Source: Flavobacterium frigoris PS1 (GTDB taxonomy: Bacteria > Bacteroidota > Bacteroidia > Flavobacteriales > Flavobacteriaceae). From it: a stretch of DNA of 64,000 bases. The notes under the pieces were generated by a model, which saw only the letters and a program-made list of their open reading frames with translations, had not been told where the DNA came from and made no database searches. A program made the translations under genes and the position numbers. Where the stretch lies: contig NZ_AHKF01000015.1 in the NCBI RefSeq assembly GCF_000252125.1, positions 124,001 through 188,000 on the forward strand. The letters run 5' to 3'. Positions 43,139 through 53,314 of the stretch are shown here, piece by piece (position 1 is the first letter of the stretch; each line of letters opens with the position of its first letter).

Positions 43139-45979
43139 TTAATGTGCTTCCAGCCAATCTTTACCAGCTCCTAATTCTACATCTAAAGGAACTTCTAGTT
43201 TAAAGGCGTTTTCCATTTCGTATTTGATCATCTCTTTCATTTTTTCTAGTTCTGAATTGTGAATGTCAAACACAAGTTCATCATGAACTTGAAGCAGCAT
43301 TTTGCTTTTGTAATTTTCTGAAATCAATTTTTCGTGAATATTAATCATCGCAATTTTGATGATGTCGGCTGCACTTCCCTGGATTGGTGCATTAACCGCA
43401 TTCCGCTCTGCTCCACCACGAACTATTGCGTTTTGTGAATTGATGTCCTTTAAATAACGACGACGACCCAAAACTGTTTGTACATATCCGTTTTCTCTTG
43501 CAAAATCAATTTGCTCTGAAATGTATGATTTCAATCTTGGATAGGTTTTGTAGTAAGCTTCAATTAAAGCTGCACTTTCAGAACGTGATAAATCTGTTTG
43601 ATTTGAAAGTCCAAATGCAGAAACTCCATATATTATTCCAAAGTTTACCGTTTTTGCGTGGCTACGTTGTTCTCTGGTAACTTCTTCCAATGGAACGTCA
43701 AATACCTTTGAAGCAGTAGATTTATGAATGTCTTCATTATTCAAAAATGCTTTTATCATATTTTCCTCACCACTCAATGCGGCAATGATGCGTAATTCTA
43801 TTTGCGAGTAATCGGCAGATACTAAAGTATAGTTCTCGTCTCTTGCTACAAATGCTTTTCTTATTTGTCGTCCTCGTTCTGTACGTATAGGGATGTTCTG
43901 TAAGTTAGGGTTGTTAGAGCTCAAACGTCCCGTTGCAGCTACGGTTTGCATATAATCAGTATGCACTCTCAGGGTAACAGGATCTACTTGATTTGGCAAA
44001 GCATCAACATAGGTGTTTTTAAGTTTTACTAATTGGCGCCAATCAAGAATGTCTTTTACGATTGGATTCTCATTAGCTAAATAACTTAAAACTTCTTCGC
44101 CAGTGGCATATTGTCCTGTTTTTGTCTTTTTTTGTTTGGCTCCGCCAATTTTCAATTTATCAAATAAAACATCGCCGAGTTGTTTTGGCGAAGCTAAGTT
44201 GAAATCTTCTCCTGCAATTTCATAAATAGCAGTTTCTAGTTTTTTAATGTCAGTATCTAAATCATGTGATAATGACTTCAGGAAATCAGTGTCTAGCCTG
44301 ATACCTTCTTTTTCCATATCGGCCAAGACTTTTACCAGAGGAATTTCAATCTCTTCAAAGAGTTTTTTGGTCTCTGTTTTTTCTAATTCAACAGAAAATA
44401 GTTGCTTTAGCTGAAAGGTGACGTCAGCGTCTTCTGCTGCATATTCTTTGATTTCCTCTAAATCTACATCACGCATCGATTTTTGATTTTTTCCTTTTTT
44501 TCCAATTAAGGTCTCAATCGATTTTGGAGAATATTTCAAATAGGTTTCAGATAGTATGTCCATATTATGGCGCATGTCTGGATTGATCAGATAATGAGCA
44601 ATCATGGTATCAAACAGCTTTCCTTCTACATTAATTTTATAATTAGCAAGGATCTTAAGGTCGTATTTTAAGTTTTGGCCAATTTTTTCAATTGATTCAT
44701 TTTCGAAAAAAGGAATAAATTTGTTAATCAAAACTTGAGCTTCTTCTTGATTTTCTGGAAAGGGAATATAAAATCCTTTTCCTTTTTCGAATGAAAACGA
44801 AATACCAACAAGTTCAGCATGTAATGCATCTAATCCTGTAGTTTCGGTATCAAAACAAACGGATTCTTGTTTCAGTAAATTTTGCAAAAGCAATTTTACA
44901 CCCAAGTCGCCTTGGATAATCTGATACGAATGTTCTGTGTTTTCTAATGTGTTGTAATATTGGTGATGCGTGGCATCTACATTTTCATTAGGTATTGCAC
45001 TTGCAAAAAGGTCAAATTGCTCTTCACTTTTTGGTTGTGGGCTTTTGTATAATTTAGTTTCTTCAATGGCAGTGTTCATTGTGGCTGTTCCGCCTTTTTT
45101 GAAAATGGCATCAAACTGTTCTGCCATTCTTCGAAATTCCAACTCGTTAAAAAGAGCGTCTGTTTTCTCAACATCTGGAGTTGATAATTCATAATCAGTT
45201 TCGTTAAAAACAACCGGACAGTCAAGAAGTATGGTTGCTAATGTTTTAGACAAAAGTCCTTTCTCCTTGTTCGCTTCAACGTTTTCCTTCATTTTTCCTT
45301 TTAGCTTGTCAGTATTTGCTAAAAGGTTTTCCATGGTTCCAAATTCTTTTAGGAACTTCTTCGCGGTAACCTCACCTACGCCGGGAAGTCCAGGAATATT
45401 ATCGGCGGCATCTCCCATCATACCCAGAAAATCAATTACTTGATCGGGTCTTTCTATCTCGAATTTTTTTAAAACTTCAGGAACGCCCCAAATTTCAATG
45501 CCATTACCCATTCGGGCAGGTTTATACATGAAAATGTTTTCAGATACTAATTGTGCAAAATCCTTATCAGGAGTAACCATAAATACTTTGTAGTTTTCTT
45601 TTTCGGCCTGTTTTGCAATGGTTCCTATTAAGTCATCCGCTTCGTAGCCCTTTACTTCTATAATAGGAATGTGCATAGCACGTAAAAGGTCTTGTATATA
45701 AGGTACAGCAATTTTAATAGCTTCAGGAGTTGCATCGCGATGCGCTTTGTACTCTGGGAAAATTTCGTTTCTTAATTGGCTTCCACCATTATCAAAAGCG
45801 ACCGCTAAATGATCTGGTTTTTCTCTTTTTATTACGTCCATTAAGGAATTCATAAACCCCATAATTGCCGAAGTGTCCATTCCTTTGGAATTGATTCTAG
45901 GGTTTTTTATAAAGGCGTAATAACCACGAAAGATTAAAGCGTAAGCATCAAGAAGAAAAAGACGTTTTTGTTGTGACAT
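43139..45979 (-). CDS. polA: DNA polymerase I
   Basis: Full-length Pol I of 946 residues for gap filling and primer removal. Three domains are visible. The 5' nuclease has AFDNGGSQLRNEIFPEYKAH and MVTPDKDFAQLVSEN. The 3'-5' exonuclease keeps its catalytic residues (CFDTETTGLD, NLKYDLKIL and YAAEDADVTF), so proofreading should be active. The polymerase domain has SADYSQIELRIIAALSGEEN, RSHAKTVNFGIIYGVSAFGL and LLQVHDELVFD. Confidence 0.98.
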   Translation of the reverse strand: MSQQKRLFLLDAYALIFRGYYAFIKNPRINSKGMDTSAIMGFMNSLMDVIKREKPDHLAVAFDNGGSQLRNEIFPEYKAHRDATPEAIKIAVPYIQDLLRAMHIPIIEVKGYEADDLIGTIAKQAEKENYKVFMVTPDKDFAQLVSENIFMYKPARMGNGIEIWGVPEVLKKFEIERPDQVIDFLGMMGDAADNIPGLPGVGEVTAKKFLKEFGTMENLLANTDKLKGKMKENVEANKEKGLLSKTLATILLDCPVVFNETDYELSTPDVEKTDALFNELEFRRMAEQFDAIFKKGGTATMNTAIEETKLYKSPQPKSEEQFDLFASAIPNENVDATHHQYYNTLENTEHSYQIIQGDLGVKLLLQNLLKQESVCFDTETTGLDALHAELVGISFSFEKGKGFYIPFPENQEEAQVLINKFIPFFENESIEKIGQNLKYDLKILANYKINVEGKLFDTMIAHYLINPDMRHNMDILSETYLKYSPKSIETLIGKKGKNQKSMRDVDLEEIKEYAAEDADVTFQLKQLFSVELEKTETKKLFEEIEIPLVKVLADMEKEGIRLDTDFLKSLSHDLDTDIKKLETAIYEIAGEDFNLASPKQLGDVLFDKLKIGGAKQKKTKTGQYATGEEVLSYLANENPIVKDILDWRQLVKLKNTYVDALPNQVDPVTLRVHTDYMQTVAATGRLSSNNPNLQNIPIRTERGRQIRKAFVARDENYTLVSADYSQIELRIIAALSGEENMIKAFLNNEDIHKSTASKVFDVPLEEVTREQRSHAKTVNFGIIYGVSAFGLSNQTDLSRSESAALIEAYYKTYPRLKSYISEQIDFARENGYVQTVLGRRRYLKDINSQNAIVRGGAERNAVNAPIQGSAADIIKIAMINIHEKLISENYKSKMLLQVHDELVFDIHNSELEKMKEMIKYEMENAFKLEVPLDVELGAGKDWLEAH

Positions 45980-46254
45980 AATTGTGAATTTGAAAAGATT
46001 TCAAAAGTACAAAACTTAAAAGATAAAGAAGTGACAGATTTTGATATTTCTAATAATCGATAGAAGTAGTTTTTACTTTGTCAATTTCCTCAATTTGGGC
46101 TTGCGGTATAAAGGTAGAAATGCTATTGCTTGTATCGGAATTTAAAGAATGCGAACCTGACAAATGAAATTTGGTGCGATTTTAGTTAAATATTGATTAA
46201 TATAAACTCATAATAGTTCCTTAATTTGTTATTTTGCCAAAAAAAATATTTAAA

Positions 46255-47487
46255 ATGGTTATCCGTATACTTTTGCTAAGTTTTGTTCTTCTTATAATCG
46301 AGCTATATGCGTTTCAGGCATTAAAAACTTTGGTAAAGTTAAAGTGGATTTTAGTTTCTTACCAAGTCGTCAGTTTGATCGTTTTGCTTTTTATCGTTTA
46401 TTCCTTCACGAAATTTGACAGTTCTGTAGGTCAGACGAAGCAAACTATGTTCACTATGGGGCTGCTTTTAGTGGTTTATGTTCCAAAAATGATTCTGACT
46501 TTATTGCTGTTAGGGGAGGATATTTTTAGGATTGGTTCTGGATCCGTTAATTATTTTTTAGAAAATGACAATGTGGCTTTCCTTAATTCTAGACGAAAAT
46601 TTGTTAGCCAAATAGGTTTAGGTTTAGCTGCGATTCCATTTATGTCTTTAATTTACGGGATAACCGTTGGGAAATACAATTACAAAGTGATAAGGCAACG
46701 TATATTTTTCCCTGATTTACCAGATGCTTTTGACGGTTTTACGATAACGCAAATCTCAGATGTACACAGCGGCAGTTTTGATAATCCTGATAAGATCAAT
46801 TATGCTATTGATTTAGTCAACGAGCAAAATTCAGATATGATTTTGTTTACTGGTGATATCGTGAATACGGATGCTAAAGAAATGCATCCTTGGATAGAGA
46901 CTTTTAATAGGATTCAAAAGCATGAATATGGTAAATATTCTGTTTTGGGGAACCATGATTATGGAGAATATGTTACTTGGCCTACTGAAAAAGATAAAGA
47001 AAATAATTTCGAGGCAATAAAGGATCTCTATGGACAAATTGGATTTAAATTGATGTTGAATGAGCACACTTACATTGAAAAAGGGAGTGATAAAATTGCA
47101 TTAATTGGAGTGGAAAATTGGGGTCATAATTTTAAAAAAGCTGGGGATATTAAAAAAGCATCTCAAGGTATAGATCAGAAAGATTTTAAAATTTTAATGA
47201 GTCATGATCCTAGCCATTGGGATTATGAAATCAAAAACCATGAAAGTAATTTTCACTTAACGCTTTCTGGACATACGCACGGAATGCAGTTTGGAATTGA
47301 AATTCCGGGTTACTTTAAATGGAGTTTAGCGCAATATGTGTATGCGCAATGGGCTGGTTTATATGAAAATTTAGGGAGATATGTTTACGTAAATAGAGGT
47401 TTTGGTTTTCATGCTTACCCTGGAAGGGTAGGTATTATGCCTGAAATTACTGTCATTGAACTAAAAAAAGGGAAGAATGTGGCATAA
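46255..47487 (+). CDS. Membrane-anchored metallophosphoesterase
   Basis: A 410-residue protein starting at the ATG at 46255 (MVIRILLLSFVLLIIELYAF). Four N-terminal membrane segments occupy about the first 125 residues. The calcineurin-like phosphoesterase domain follows with ITQISDVHSGSF, LFTGDIVNTD, VLGNHDYGEY and TLSGHTHGMQFG, giving the full metal-ligand set (D-x-H, GD, GNH, GHTH). Related YkuE-type enzymes act on phospholipid or lipid A headgroups; the substrate here is unknown. Confidence 0.92.
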   Translation: MVIRILLLSFVLLIIELYAFQALKTLVKLKWILVSYQVVSLIVLLFIVYSFTKFDSSVGQTKQTMFTMGLLLVVYVPKMILTLLLLGEDIFRIGSGSVNYFLENDNVAFLNSRRKFVSQIGLGLAAIPFMSLIYGITVGKYNYKVIRQRIFFPDLPDAFDGFTITQISDVHSGSFDNPDKINYAIDLVNEQNSDMILFTGDIVNTDAKEMHPWIETFNRIQKHEYGKYSVLGNHDYGEYVTWPTEKDKENNFEAIKDLYGQIGFKLMLNEHTYIEKGSDKIALIGVENWGHNFKKAGDIKKASQGIDQKDFKILMSHDPSHWDYEIKNHESNFHLTLSGHTHGMQFGIEIPGYFKWSLAQYVYAQWAGLYENLGRYVYVNRGFGFHAYPGRVGIMPEITVIELKKGKNVA

Positions 47488-47561
47488 TTCGTTAAAAAGT
47501 CTACATTTGTAAATTAATGTCTATATTTTTAAATAGATTTAAAAATTAAATTTTTGGTATT

Positions 47562-47858
47562 ATGTCAAAATTTGGAGAACTTATAAGTGCACAGGTGCCT
47601 GTGTTAATTGATTTTTACACAGACTGGAATGAATCCTCTGTTTCCATGCATCCTGTTATTAGAGATGTTGCTGCTGCCCTTGGTGACAAGGCTAAAGTCA
47701 TTAAAATTGACGTGGATAAAAATCAAGAATTAGCTGACGCTTTACGTATCAAAGGACTTCCTACGCTTATGATATATAAAGCAGGGCAATTGATTTGGAG
47801 ACAATCAGGCGAGTTGGACGCAAATACTATTATTGGGATTGTACAAGAACAATTGTAA
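47562..47858 (+). CDS. Thioredoxin-fold protein lacking the CxxC motif
   Basis: A 98-residue protein with the thioredoxin fold: PVLIDFYTDWNESSVSMHPV, VIKIDVDKNQELADALRIKG, LPTLMIYKAG with the conserved cis-Pro. The active-site WCGPC is replaced by WNESS and no cysteine exists anywhere in the chain. Thiol-disulfide chemistry is therefore ruled out. A binding or chaperone role is likely. It stands between a metallophosphoesterase and a polysaccharide deacetylase. Confidence 0.88.
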   Translation: MSKFGELISAQVPVLIDFYTDWNESSVSMHPVIRDVAAALGDKAKVIKIDVDKNQELADALRIKGLPTLMIYKAGQLIWRQSGELDANTIIGIVQEQL

Positions 47859-47875
47859 TTTATTATTTTGTATTC

Positions 47876-48526
47876 CTATCGAACTGTCTCATAGATAAAG
47901 TTGTTTTCGTCCAGATAATCTAAAACTTTAGGCAGTACATATTCAAGATTTTTGAATGCTTTCATACTGTCGTGAAAAACTATTATACTTCCTGGTTTTA
48001 TATTTGAAACCACATTTCTCAAGCATACCTCTGTTGAGATTGTTTGGTCAAAATCTGCACTTAAGACATCCCACATTATAATTTTGTATCCCTGTTTCAG
48101 TACTTCTTTTGCCTGTTTGGATTTGATTTTTCCATATGGGGGGCGAAACAATTTGGATGTGTTATTACTTTCTTTCAAAAGCAAATTAGAAATCGAATTT
48201 TCACAATCCAAAATGTTGCGGGAGTATTCGTCTGTGCTTGTGTTCCATCCGTTTAAGTGATTAAAAGTATGGTTTCCTACGCAATGGCCCGTATCAATTA
48301 TTTTTGTAAAGATTAAAGGATACGTTTCGATATTTTTCCCAATACAAAAGAAAGTGGCTTTGGCATTGTGTTGTTGCAGCTGTTCTAAAACCCACTCTGT
48401 AATTTGGGGTGTAGGTCCGTCATCAAACGTGAGGTAGATTTTATTTTCGTTGTTGGGTATGTCCCATACATACTTTGAAAATATTTTCTTGATGATTGAA
48501 TTTGTTTTTATCCAGTAAAACCCCAT
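47876..48526 (-). CDS. Polysaccharide deacetylase family protein
   Basis: NodB-type carbohydrate esterase (CE4) of 216 residues. Motif 1 is LTFDDGPTPQITEW (catalytic and metal-binding Asp), motif 2 is GNHTFNH (metal-binding His residues), and motif 3 is FRPPYGKIKSKQ. The WDVLSADFD and IIVFHDSMKAFKNL segments complete the set. It probably removes acetyl groups from peptidoglycan or another glycan. There is no clear signal peptide, although a short N-terminal hydrophobic part is missing too. Confidence 0.93.
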   Translation of the reverse strand: MGFYWIKTNSIIKKIFSKYVWDIPNNENKIYLTFDDGPTPQITEWVLEQLQQHNAKATFFCIGKNIETYPLIFTKIIDTGHCVGNHTFNHLNGWNTSTDEYSRNILDCENSISNLLLKESNNTSKLFRPPYGKIKSKQAKEVLKQGYKIIMWDVLSADFDQTISTEVCLRNVVSNIKPGSIIVFHDSMKAFKNLEYVLPKVLDYLDENNFIYETVR

Positions 48527-48551
48527 TTTTATTTTTTAGTTTAAAAGTAAA

Positions 48552-48589
48552 AAAAATGTGGCATAATCTTGAGATTATGCCACATTTTT
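48552..48589. terminator. Perfect 18-bp hairpin terminator
   Basis: AAAAATGTGGCATAATCT with its exact complement and a 2-nt loop, downstream of the DUF2723 gene and upstream of the deacetylase gene, both on the minus strand. Confidence 0.85.
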
Positions 48590-48612
48590 AAAGTTATAGT
48601 TTTATTTAATAA

Positions 48613-51600
48613 CTATTCTTTTTCACGACCAAAACGCTCAAACATATTGATGTAAGTGTTAAAAATGGTTTTGTTTTTGTTGTAAAAAGTAAGGTCTCCA
48701 TTTTCTTTCATTACTTGCAATAAGCTTCTGTATCGCTCAATGTCAGTTATTATGTCAACTGCAATGCTACTTTGGTCTGAAGGCGGTAAACTTGTATAAT
48801 AATTAAGGTTCTCTTTGTACTTGGTCATTAATTTGTCCAAAAGCTCCTGTGCTTTGGTTTTTTCGCCAATTTGATAGTACCCTTTTGCGAATGGTTCAAC
48901 TAAAGAGTAGTAGCCAAATTTATCAAGCGGCATTTTTGTCATCGCCAGGTTTATAATTTTTCTTGCCTTGTCTATTTTGCCTTCTTCGATTAATTTATCC
49001 ATCAATCGGGCAAGATTAGTTCTATAAGTTATACTTTCTCTTCTGGTTTCTGGATCATGATAAATTTTATCACTGTCGCTATTTCCCCATTCCCATTTCA
49101 TGATATTACTATACATTTTATCTGTATCTATTTGTCCCATGTCTAATGGACTTCCGTCCTTAGGAATTTTTGTTTGTAGTGGAACTAACTTGTAGACCAT
49201 ACCATCTAATTGAAGGTAGTCTTTCATCCAAAGGTAGTCTTCGTTGTCAAAAGCTCCTCCACTAAAGTAAATAGGTCTTTTCCAGTTGTTGTTGGCTACG
49301 ATGTCAAGCATCATAAGTCTATTTTTATACAATGCATTTCCTTTGATATCAATATCAATATAAGGAACTATAGAGTCATTGTATTTAGTAGCAACTACCT
49401 TGTTTTTTATTATGCTGTTCTTGTCAACAGGAATTCTAATTTTATTCGTTGGGTAAAAATGTATTGTTTGTCCATTCTGCATGCCAACAGTAGATTTTGG
49501 GTTTTTGATAAAAGTTAAAAAATCTTTTATGTCCCATCTGCTTTCTGTTTTTGGAATATGAACCACATAATCCAGTTTGTCTCCTACATATTGATCATGT
49601 GTGAAAGAAATAGGCAATGGTTCCGATTCATAAGTTTTGGTTTTCATTTGGTCAATATACCAATCGGTCATAAAAAGGCTTGTGTTTACGATTTTGACAT
49701 CGGTTCTCACTTGCTCAATTTCTTGCGCATACCACAGTGGGAAGGTGTCGTTGTCACCTATGGTGAACAGGATGGCGTTAGGGTCGCAGGAAGTCAAGTA
49801 TGCTTTTGCCATAGCAATTGCGGTATACTTTCCAGAACGGTCGTGATCATCCCAGTTTTGTGAAGCCATTAAAACCGGCGCAGCCAATAAACTGGCGCAG
49901 ATGATTACGGGACCTGCAATTCTTGGTGCTAAATATTTTCGTAAACTGTCATAGAGTGCATAAACTCCAAAGCCTATCCAAATCGCAAACACATAGAATG
50001 AGCCAACTAAGGCATAGTCGCGCTCTCTAGGTTCAAAGGGTCTTTCGTTCAAATAAATCTTCAATGCAAATCCGGTAAATAGGAAGAGTACTACTAATAC
50101 ATAAAAACTTTTTAAATCTTTCTCAGCATGATATAGCAAACCGATTATTCCGAGTATGAATGGTAAAAAGTAATAAACATTACGGCCTTTATTGTTTAGA
50201 ACATCTGACGGTAAATTATCTTGTGAGCCTACGTGTAATTCATCAATGAATTTTATTCCGCTAATCCAGTTTCCATCTTGATTGTCGTATCTTCCTTGCA
50301 CGTCATTTTGTCGTCCAACAAAATTCCACATTAAATACCTTATATACATATAGCCAAATTGGTATTCAAACATGAAGCTGAAATTGTCTACCGTCGTTGG
50401 TTTGTCTATAATTAAATAGTCTCCGTAACTTTTTAGGAATTTTACATAGCCCTCGTTGTCAATCTGTTTTTGAGCGTATGCTTGTCTAAATTCGGATACC
50501 GTTTTTTGAATTTCATTCTTTAACTGTGCGATAGCTCTATTATAATCCTCTTCGGATATTTTATTGACATCTATACCGTATTTTGCTAAATCATCTTCAT
50601 AAGGATATGCAGGATTTAATCTAAATTCGGGTGCATTTGTGAAATTCATGTAGTTTTCAATATGGTCAGAGCTCCACATTCTAGGTAGAATAGTCTTTTG
50701 TGCATCGTCACTATTTTGCTCAGCGTTTTTGAAATTATTTACAATAACATATTTCCCTGCTTTATAGTCTCTTTCGTAGTTAGGGGCTTTGTCTAGGTAA
50801 GGATTGTCCTTGTCCAGTCCGGCAAAGGTTTCTGTATATTGTGCTCCGTAGAACAAAGCGTTTGACCCGTATTGTTCCCTATTATAATAAGCTAATACTT
50901 CACGTGCATCTGAAGGTTTGTTCTCGTTGATTATTACATTCGCATTCGCACGAATAGGTAACATAGTCCATGTTGAAAATCCTATCAAAATGAACAAGAT
51001 ACATAATATAAGAGTATTGTAGACTACAAGACCTTTGTCTTTGGTGTATTTTAAGCCAAAATAAAATGATGCGCAAAGCAATATAGCGACCAATATAGTT
51101 CCTGAGTCAAAAGGCATTCCTAAATCATTTACGGTGAAGACTTCTGTTTTTGCGAAGAATGCCATTGTTAAAGGAAGTAGTAATTTAAAAATGAACAATA
51201 AAATGGAGATAACCACAACGTTTGCTATGATGAAGCTTTTGATTGTAACGGTTTTATAGTGCTTGAAAAAGTACAGCAACCCAATAGAGGGTATTGTCAA
51301 TAGTGCCATAAAGTGAACTCCAAATGATAAACCAATAACTAGCGAAATAATTAATAACCATTTATTTCCTCTTGGGGAATCCATATCCTGTTCCCAGCGT
51401 AGTCCTAGCCAGAAAAGTAGAGATATAAGTAAAGTTGCCATGGCGTACACTTCAGCTTCTACTGCGTTGAACCAAAAACTGTCTGAGTAAGTATAGGCTA
51501 AAGCACCTACAAAAGAGCTCCCAAGAATTACGATTGCATTGCTTTTATTAATTTGGTTTGTTGAATTGCCATCAGTACTTGAGTCTGAAATTCTGGAAAC

Positions 51601-51924
51601 CAGTTTTTTCAAAATCATGGAGGAGGACCAAAACATGAATAAAATGGTAAAAGCGCTTGAGAAAACGGAAGTCATATTTACCATCAAGGCGATATGTTCA
51701 TTGTCTGAGGCAAACATGGCAAAAAAAGCGCCAATCATCTGGAACAACGGAGCTCCTGGAGGATGGCCAACTTGAAGCTTTGCTGCTGTAGCGATATATT
51801 CCCCACAATCCCAAAAGCTCATTGTCGGTTCAACAGTTAGTGTGTAAGTTATTAATGCAATTCCAAATGCTAACCAACCAATAATAGTATTCCATTTATT
51901 GAAGTTGAATGTCTCCTTATTCAT
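48613..51924 (-). CDS. DUF2723 multi-spanning membrane protein
   Basis: A very large protein of 1103 residues. The N-terminal third has about a dozen membrane segments and the DUF2723 signature EPTMSFWDCGEYIATAAKLQ followed by VGHPPGAPLFQMIGAFFA. This resembles GT-C glycosyltransferases such as protein O-mannosyltransferases, with acidic residues in the first loop. A soluble C-terminal region carries WYIDQMK and TPR-like helices (KIINLAMTKMPLDKFGYYSL). A role in O-glycosylation of periplasmic proteins is inferred. It is a single gene. Confidence 0.9.
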   Translation of the reverse strand: MNKETFNFNKWNTIIGWLAFGIALITYTLTVEPTMSFWDCGEYIATAAKLQVGHPPGAPLFQMIGAFFAMFASDNEHIALMVNMTSVFSSAFTILFMFWSSSMILKKLVSRISDSSTDGNSTNQINKSNAIVILGSSFVGALAYTYSDSFWFNAVEAEVYAMATLLISLLFWLGLRWEQDMDSPRGNKWLLIISLVIGLSFGVHFMALLTIPSIGLLYFFKHYKTVTIKSFIIANVVVISILLFIFKLLLPLTMAFFAKTEVFTVNDLGMPFDSGTILVAILLCASFYFGLKYTKDKGLVVYNTLILCILFILIGFSTWTMLPIRANANVIINENKPSDAREVLAYYNREQYGSNALFYGAQYTETFAGLDKDNPYLDKAPNYERDYKAGKYVIVNNFKNAEQNSDDAQKTILPRMWSSDHIENYMNFTNAPEFRLNPAYPYEDDLAKYGIDVNKISEEDYNRAIAQLKNEIQKTVSEFRQAYAQKQIDNEGYVKFLKSYGDYLIIDKPTTVDNFSFMFEYQFGYMYIRYLMWNFVGRQNDVQGRYDNQDGNWISGIKFIDELHVGSQDNLPSDVLNNKGRNVYYFLPFILGIIGLLYHAEKDLKSFYVLVVLFLFTGFALKIYLNERPFEPRERDYALVGSFYVFAIWIGFGVYALYDSLRKYLAPRIAGPVIICASLLAAPVLMASQNWDDHDRSGKYTAIAMAKAYLTSCDPNAILFTIGDNDTFPLWYAQEIEQVRTDVKIVNTSLFMTDWYIDQMKTKTYESEPLPISFTHDQYVGDKLDYVVHIPKTESRWDIKDFLTFIKNPKSTVGMQNGQTIHFYPTNKIRIPVDKNSIIKNKVVATKYNDSIVPYIDIDIKGNALYKNRLMMLDIVANNNWKRPIYFSGGAFDNEDYLWMKDYLQLDGMVYKLVPLQTKIPKDGSPLDMGQIDTDKMYSNIMKWEWGNSDSDKIYHDPETRRESITYRTNLARLMDKLIEEGKIDKARKIINLAMTKMPLDKFGYYSLVEPFAKGYYQIGEKTKAQELLDKLMTKYKENLNYYTSLPPSDQSSIAVDIITDIERYRSLLQVMKENGDLTFYNKNKTIFNTYINMFERFGREKE

Positions 51925-52113
51925 GTATTGAAATTTAGTTATAATTTTAAGTTACAAAGAAAATGTTTTTTTATTTAAGGTTGTGGAGATTCTCCAATTT
52001 TTCTGTCAAACTAATTGAATTTGGTAACGTATTGGTTTTAAGTATTTTTCGTTATTGTGTTTTTGTAATTCGAAATTTATTCGATTTTTTTTTAATAAAA
52101 AGGTGAAAAAAGT

Positions 52114-52143
52114 TTGCGCAAACTAAAATTTAGTATAAATTTG
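52114..52143 (+). promoter_or_regulatory. Promoter of tRNA-Gln
   Basis: TTG (52114-52116), 19-bp spacer, TAAATTTG (52136-52143), ending 36 bp before the tRNA. A 12-bp palindrome GTTTGCGCAAAC (52112-52123) overlaps the -33 element. Confidence 0.6.
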
Positions 52144-52179
52144 CACTCGCTAAGCAATAATGCTGCAAGGCAATTAAGC

Positions 52180-52250
52180 TGGTCTATGGTGTAATGGTAA
52201 CACAACTGTTTTTGGTGCAGTCGTTCAAGGTTCGAGTCCTTGTAGACCAA
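52180..52250 (+). tRNA. tRNA-Gln (anticodon TTG)
   Basis: A complete cloverleaf can be drawn: acceptor TGGTCTA/TAGACCA, D arm GTGT/ACAC, anticodon stem ACTGT/GCAGT with loop TTTTGGT (anticodon TTG), T arm CAAGG/CCTTG with TTCGAGT, discriminator A. The 3' CCA is not encoded. The weak U1-A72 pair is typical of glutamine tRNAs. The gene is 71 nt long. Confidence 0.97.
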
Positions 52251-52252
52251 CG

Positions 52253-52284
52253 AAAGCCTCTCAAGTAATTGAGAGGCTTTTTTC
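52253..52284 (+). terminator. Terminator of tRNA-Gln
   Basis: AAAGCCTCTCAA-GTAA-TTGAGAGGCTTTTTT immediately after the tRNA. Confidence 0.92.
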
Positions 52285-52350
52285 ATGTTTTTTTTAATAA
52301 ATACGTTTTGTAGAAAGCTTTTTTTTGATTCAGTTGGTTCTATAGCGGAG

Positions 52351-53175
52351 TTATATTCTAAAAGTGATTACCGGTTTAATGGCATGATTTACCAAGTCTT
52401 CACTTATGCTTCCTGTGAAAAAATGTGCTAAACCCGTCCTGCCGTGGGTGCATAAACCAATGAGGTCGGCATTAATTGAATTAGAAAAATTGCGAATTCC
52501 TTTTTCTATGTTTACATCATTATAAATATGAGTGCTGTAATTTTTAATGTCGAAACCAGACATAAAGTCGTTTATGATTTGTTCTGAAAGGGCTGTAGGT
52601 TTAAAGCTGTTTGGTGTGCATATCATGACCAAATTAAGTTTTGCATTGAATAGAGAGGCGAATTTGATCATCTTTTTAAATGGTTTTTTTATTTCCTTTG
52701 AAAAATCTGAAGCGAAAACAAAATTAGCAGGTTTAAATTCAGTGGTGTTTTTTTTGATAACTAGGACTGGAGCGTCAGATAAGCGAACGATTTTTTCAGT
52801 ATTGGAGCCAATAAGTACTTCTTCTATGCCGGAAACGCCATGGGAACCCATCACAATTAAATCTATTTTATTTTTTCTGCAAAACGACAGTATTCCTTCA
52901 AAAGCGCTCTCAAATTTTACTGATTCTGTTACCTTTATCGCTTTTAAAAAGTCTTTGTCTTTGGTTTTTTGAAGAGTTTCATTTGCTTTTTTTATAAATA
53001 ACATTACCTCGGGTATCGCTGTTGATCCCGTTATAGCGTCGTTCATTTGATTAGGTACTTCCAGCATATGGAGTAAAAATATTTCTCCATTCGTTTTTTT
53101 TGCTATTTGAGCAGCGATTTTTAATGCATTATCTGCATGTGCTGAAAAATCGGTTGGGACTAGTATTCGTTTCAT
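52351..53175 (-). CDS. Tandem universal stress protein
   Basis: Two UspA domains in 274 residues. Domain 1 opens MKRILVPTDFSAHADNALKI and keeps the ATP-binding motif MGSHGVSGIEEVLIGSNTEK. Domain 2 ends with CTHGRTGLAHFFTGSISEDL, a similar G-x2-G-x9-G(S/T) motif. Such proteins bind ATP or AMP and support survival under stress. It is a single-gene unit, divergent from rimP. Confidence 0.94.
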   Translation of the reverse strand: MKRILVPTDFSAHADNALKIAAQIAKKTNGEIFLLHMLEVPNQMNDAITGSTAIPEVMLFIKKANETLQKTKDKDFLKAIKVTESVKFESAFEGILSFCRKNKIDLIVMGSHGVSGIEEVLIGSNTEKIVRLSDAPVLVIKKNTTEFKPANFVFASDFSKEIKKPFKKMIKFASLFNAKLNLVMICTPNSFKPTALSEQIINDFMSGFDIKNYSTHIYNDVNIEKGIRNFSNSINADLIGLCTHGRTGLAHFFTGSISEDLVNHAIKPVITFRI

Positions 53176-53278
53176 GATTTAAGGATTTAATTGTCGTAAA
53201 AACCTTTGTTTTAATGCTTCAATAAAGATAAGAAATATTTTAACAGCAACCTATCAATCCAATTTATAAAAAAAACAC

Positions 53279-53286
53279 TATATTTG
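53279..53286 (+). promoter_or_regulatory. -7 box of the rimP-nusA-infB operon
   Basis: TATATTTG matches TAnnTTTG. The expected start site is about 25 nt before the terminator-like hairpin. Confidence 0.65.
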
Positions 53287-53314
53287 CACCGTTATTTATT
53301 AAAATCTAAGTAAT

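Noticed and set aside
52112..52123. Palindrome GTTTGCGCAAAC as a regulator operator
   Set aside because: It overlaps the -33 region of tRNA-Gln, but a single 12-bp palindrome without a second site or nearby regulator is weak evidence.
52092..52286. 64-codon minus-strand frame over the tRNA
   Set aside because: It is antisense to tRNA-Gln and its terminator.
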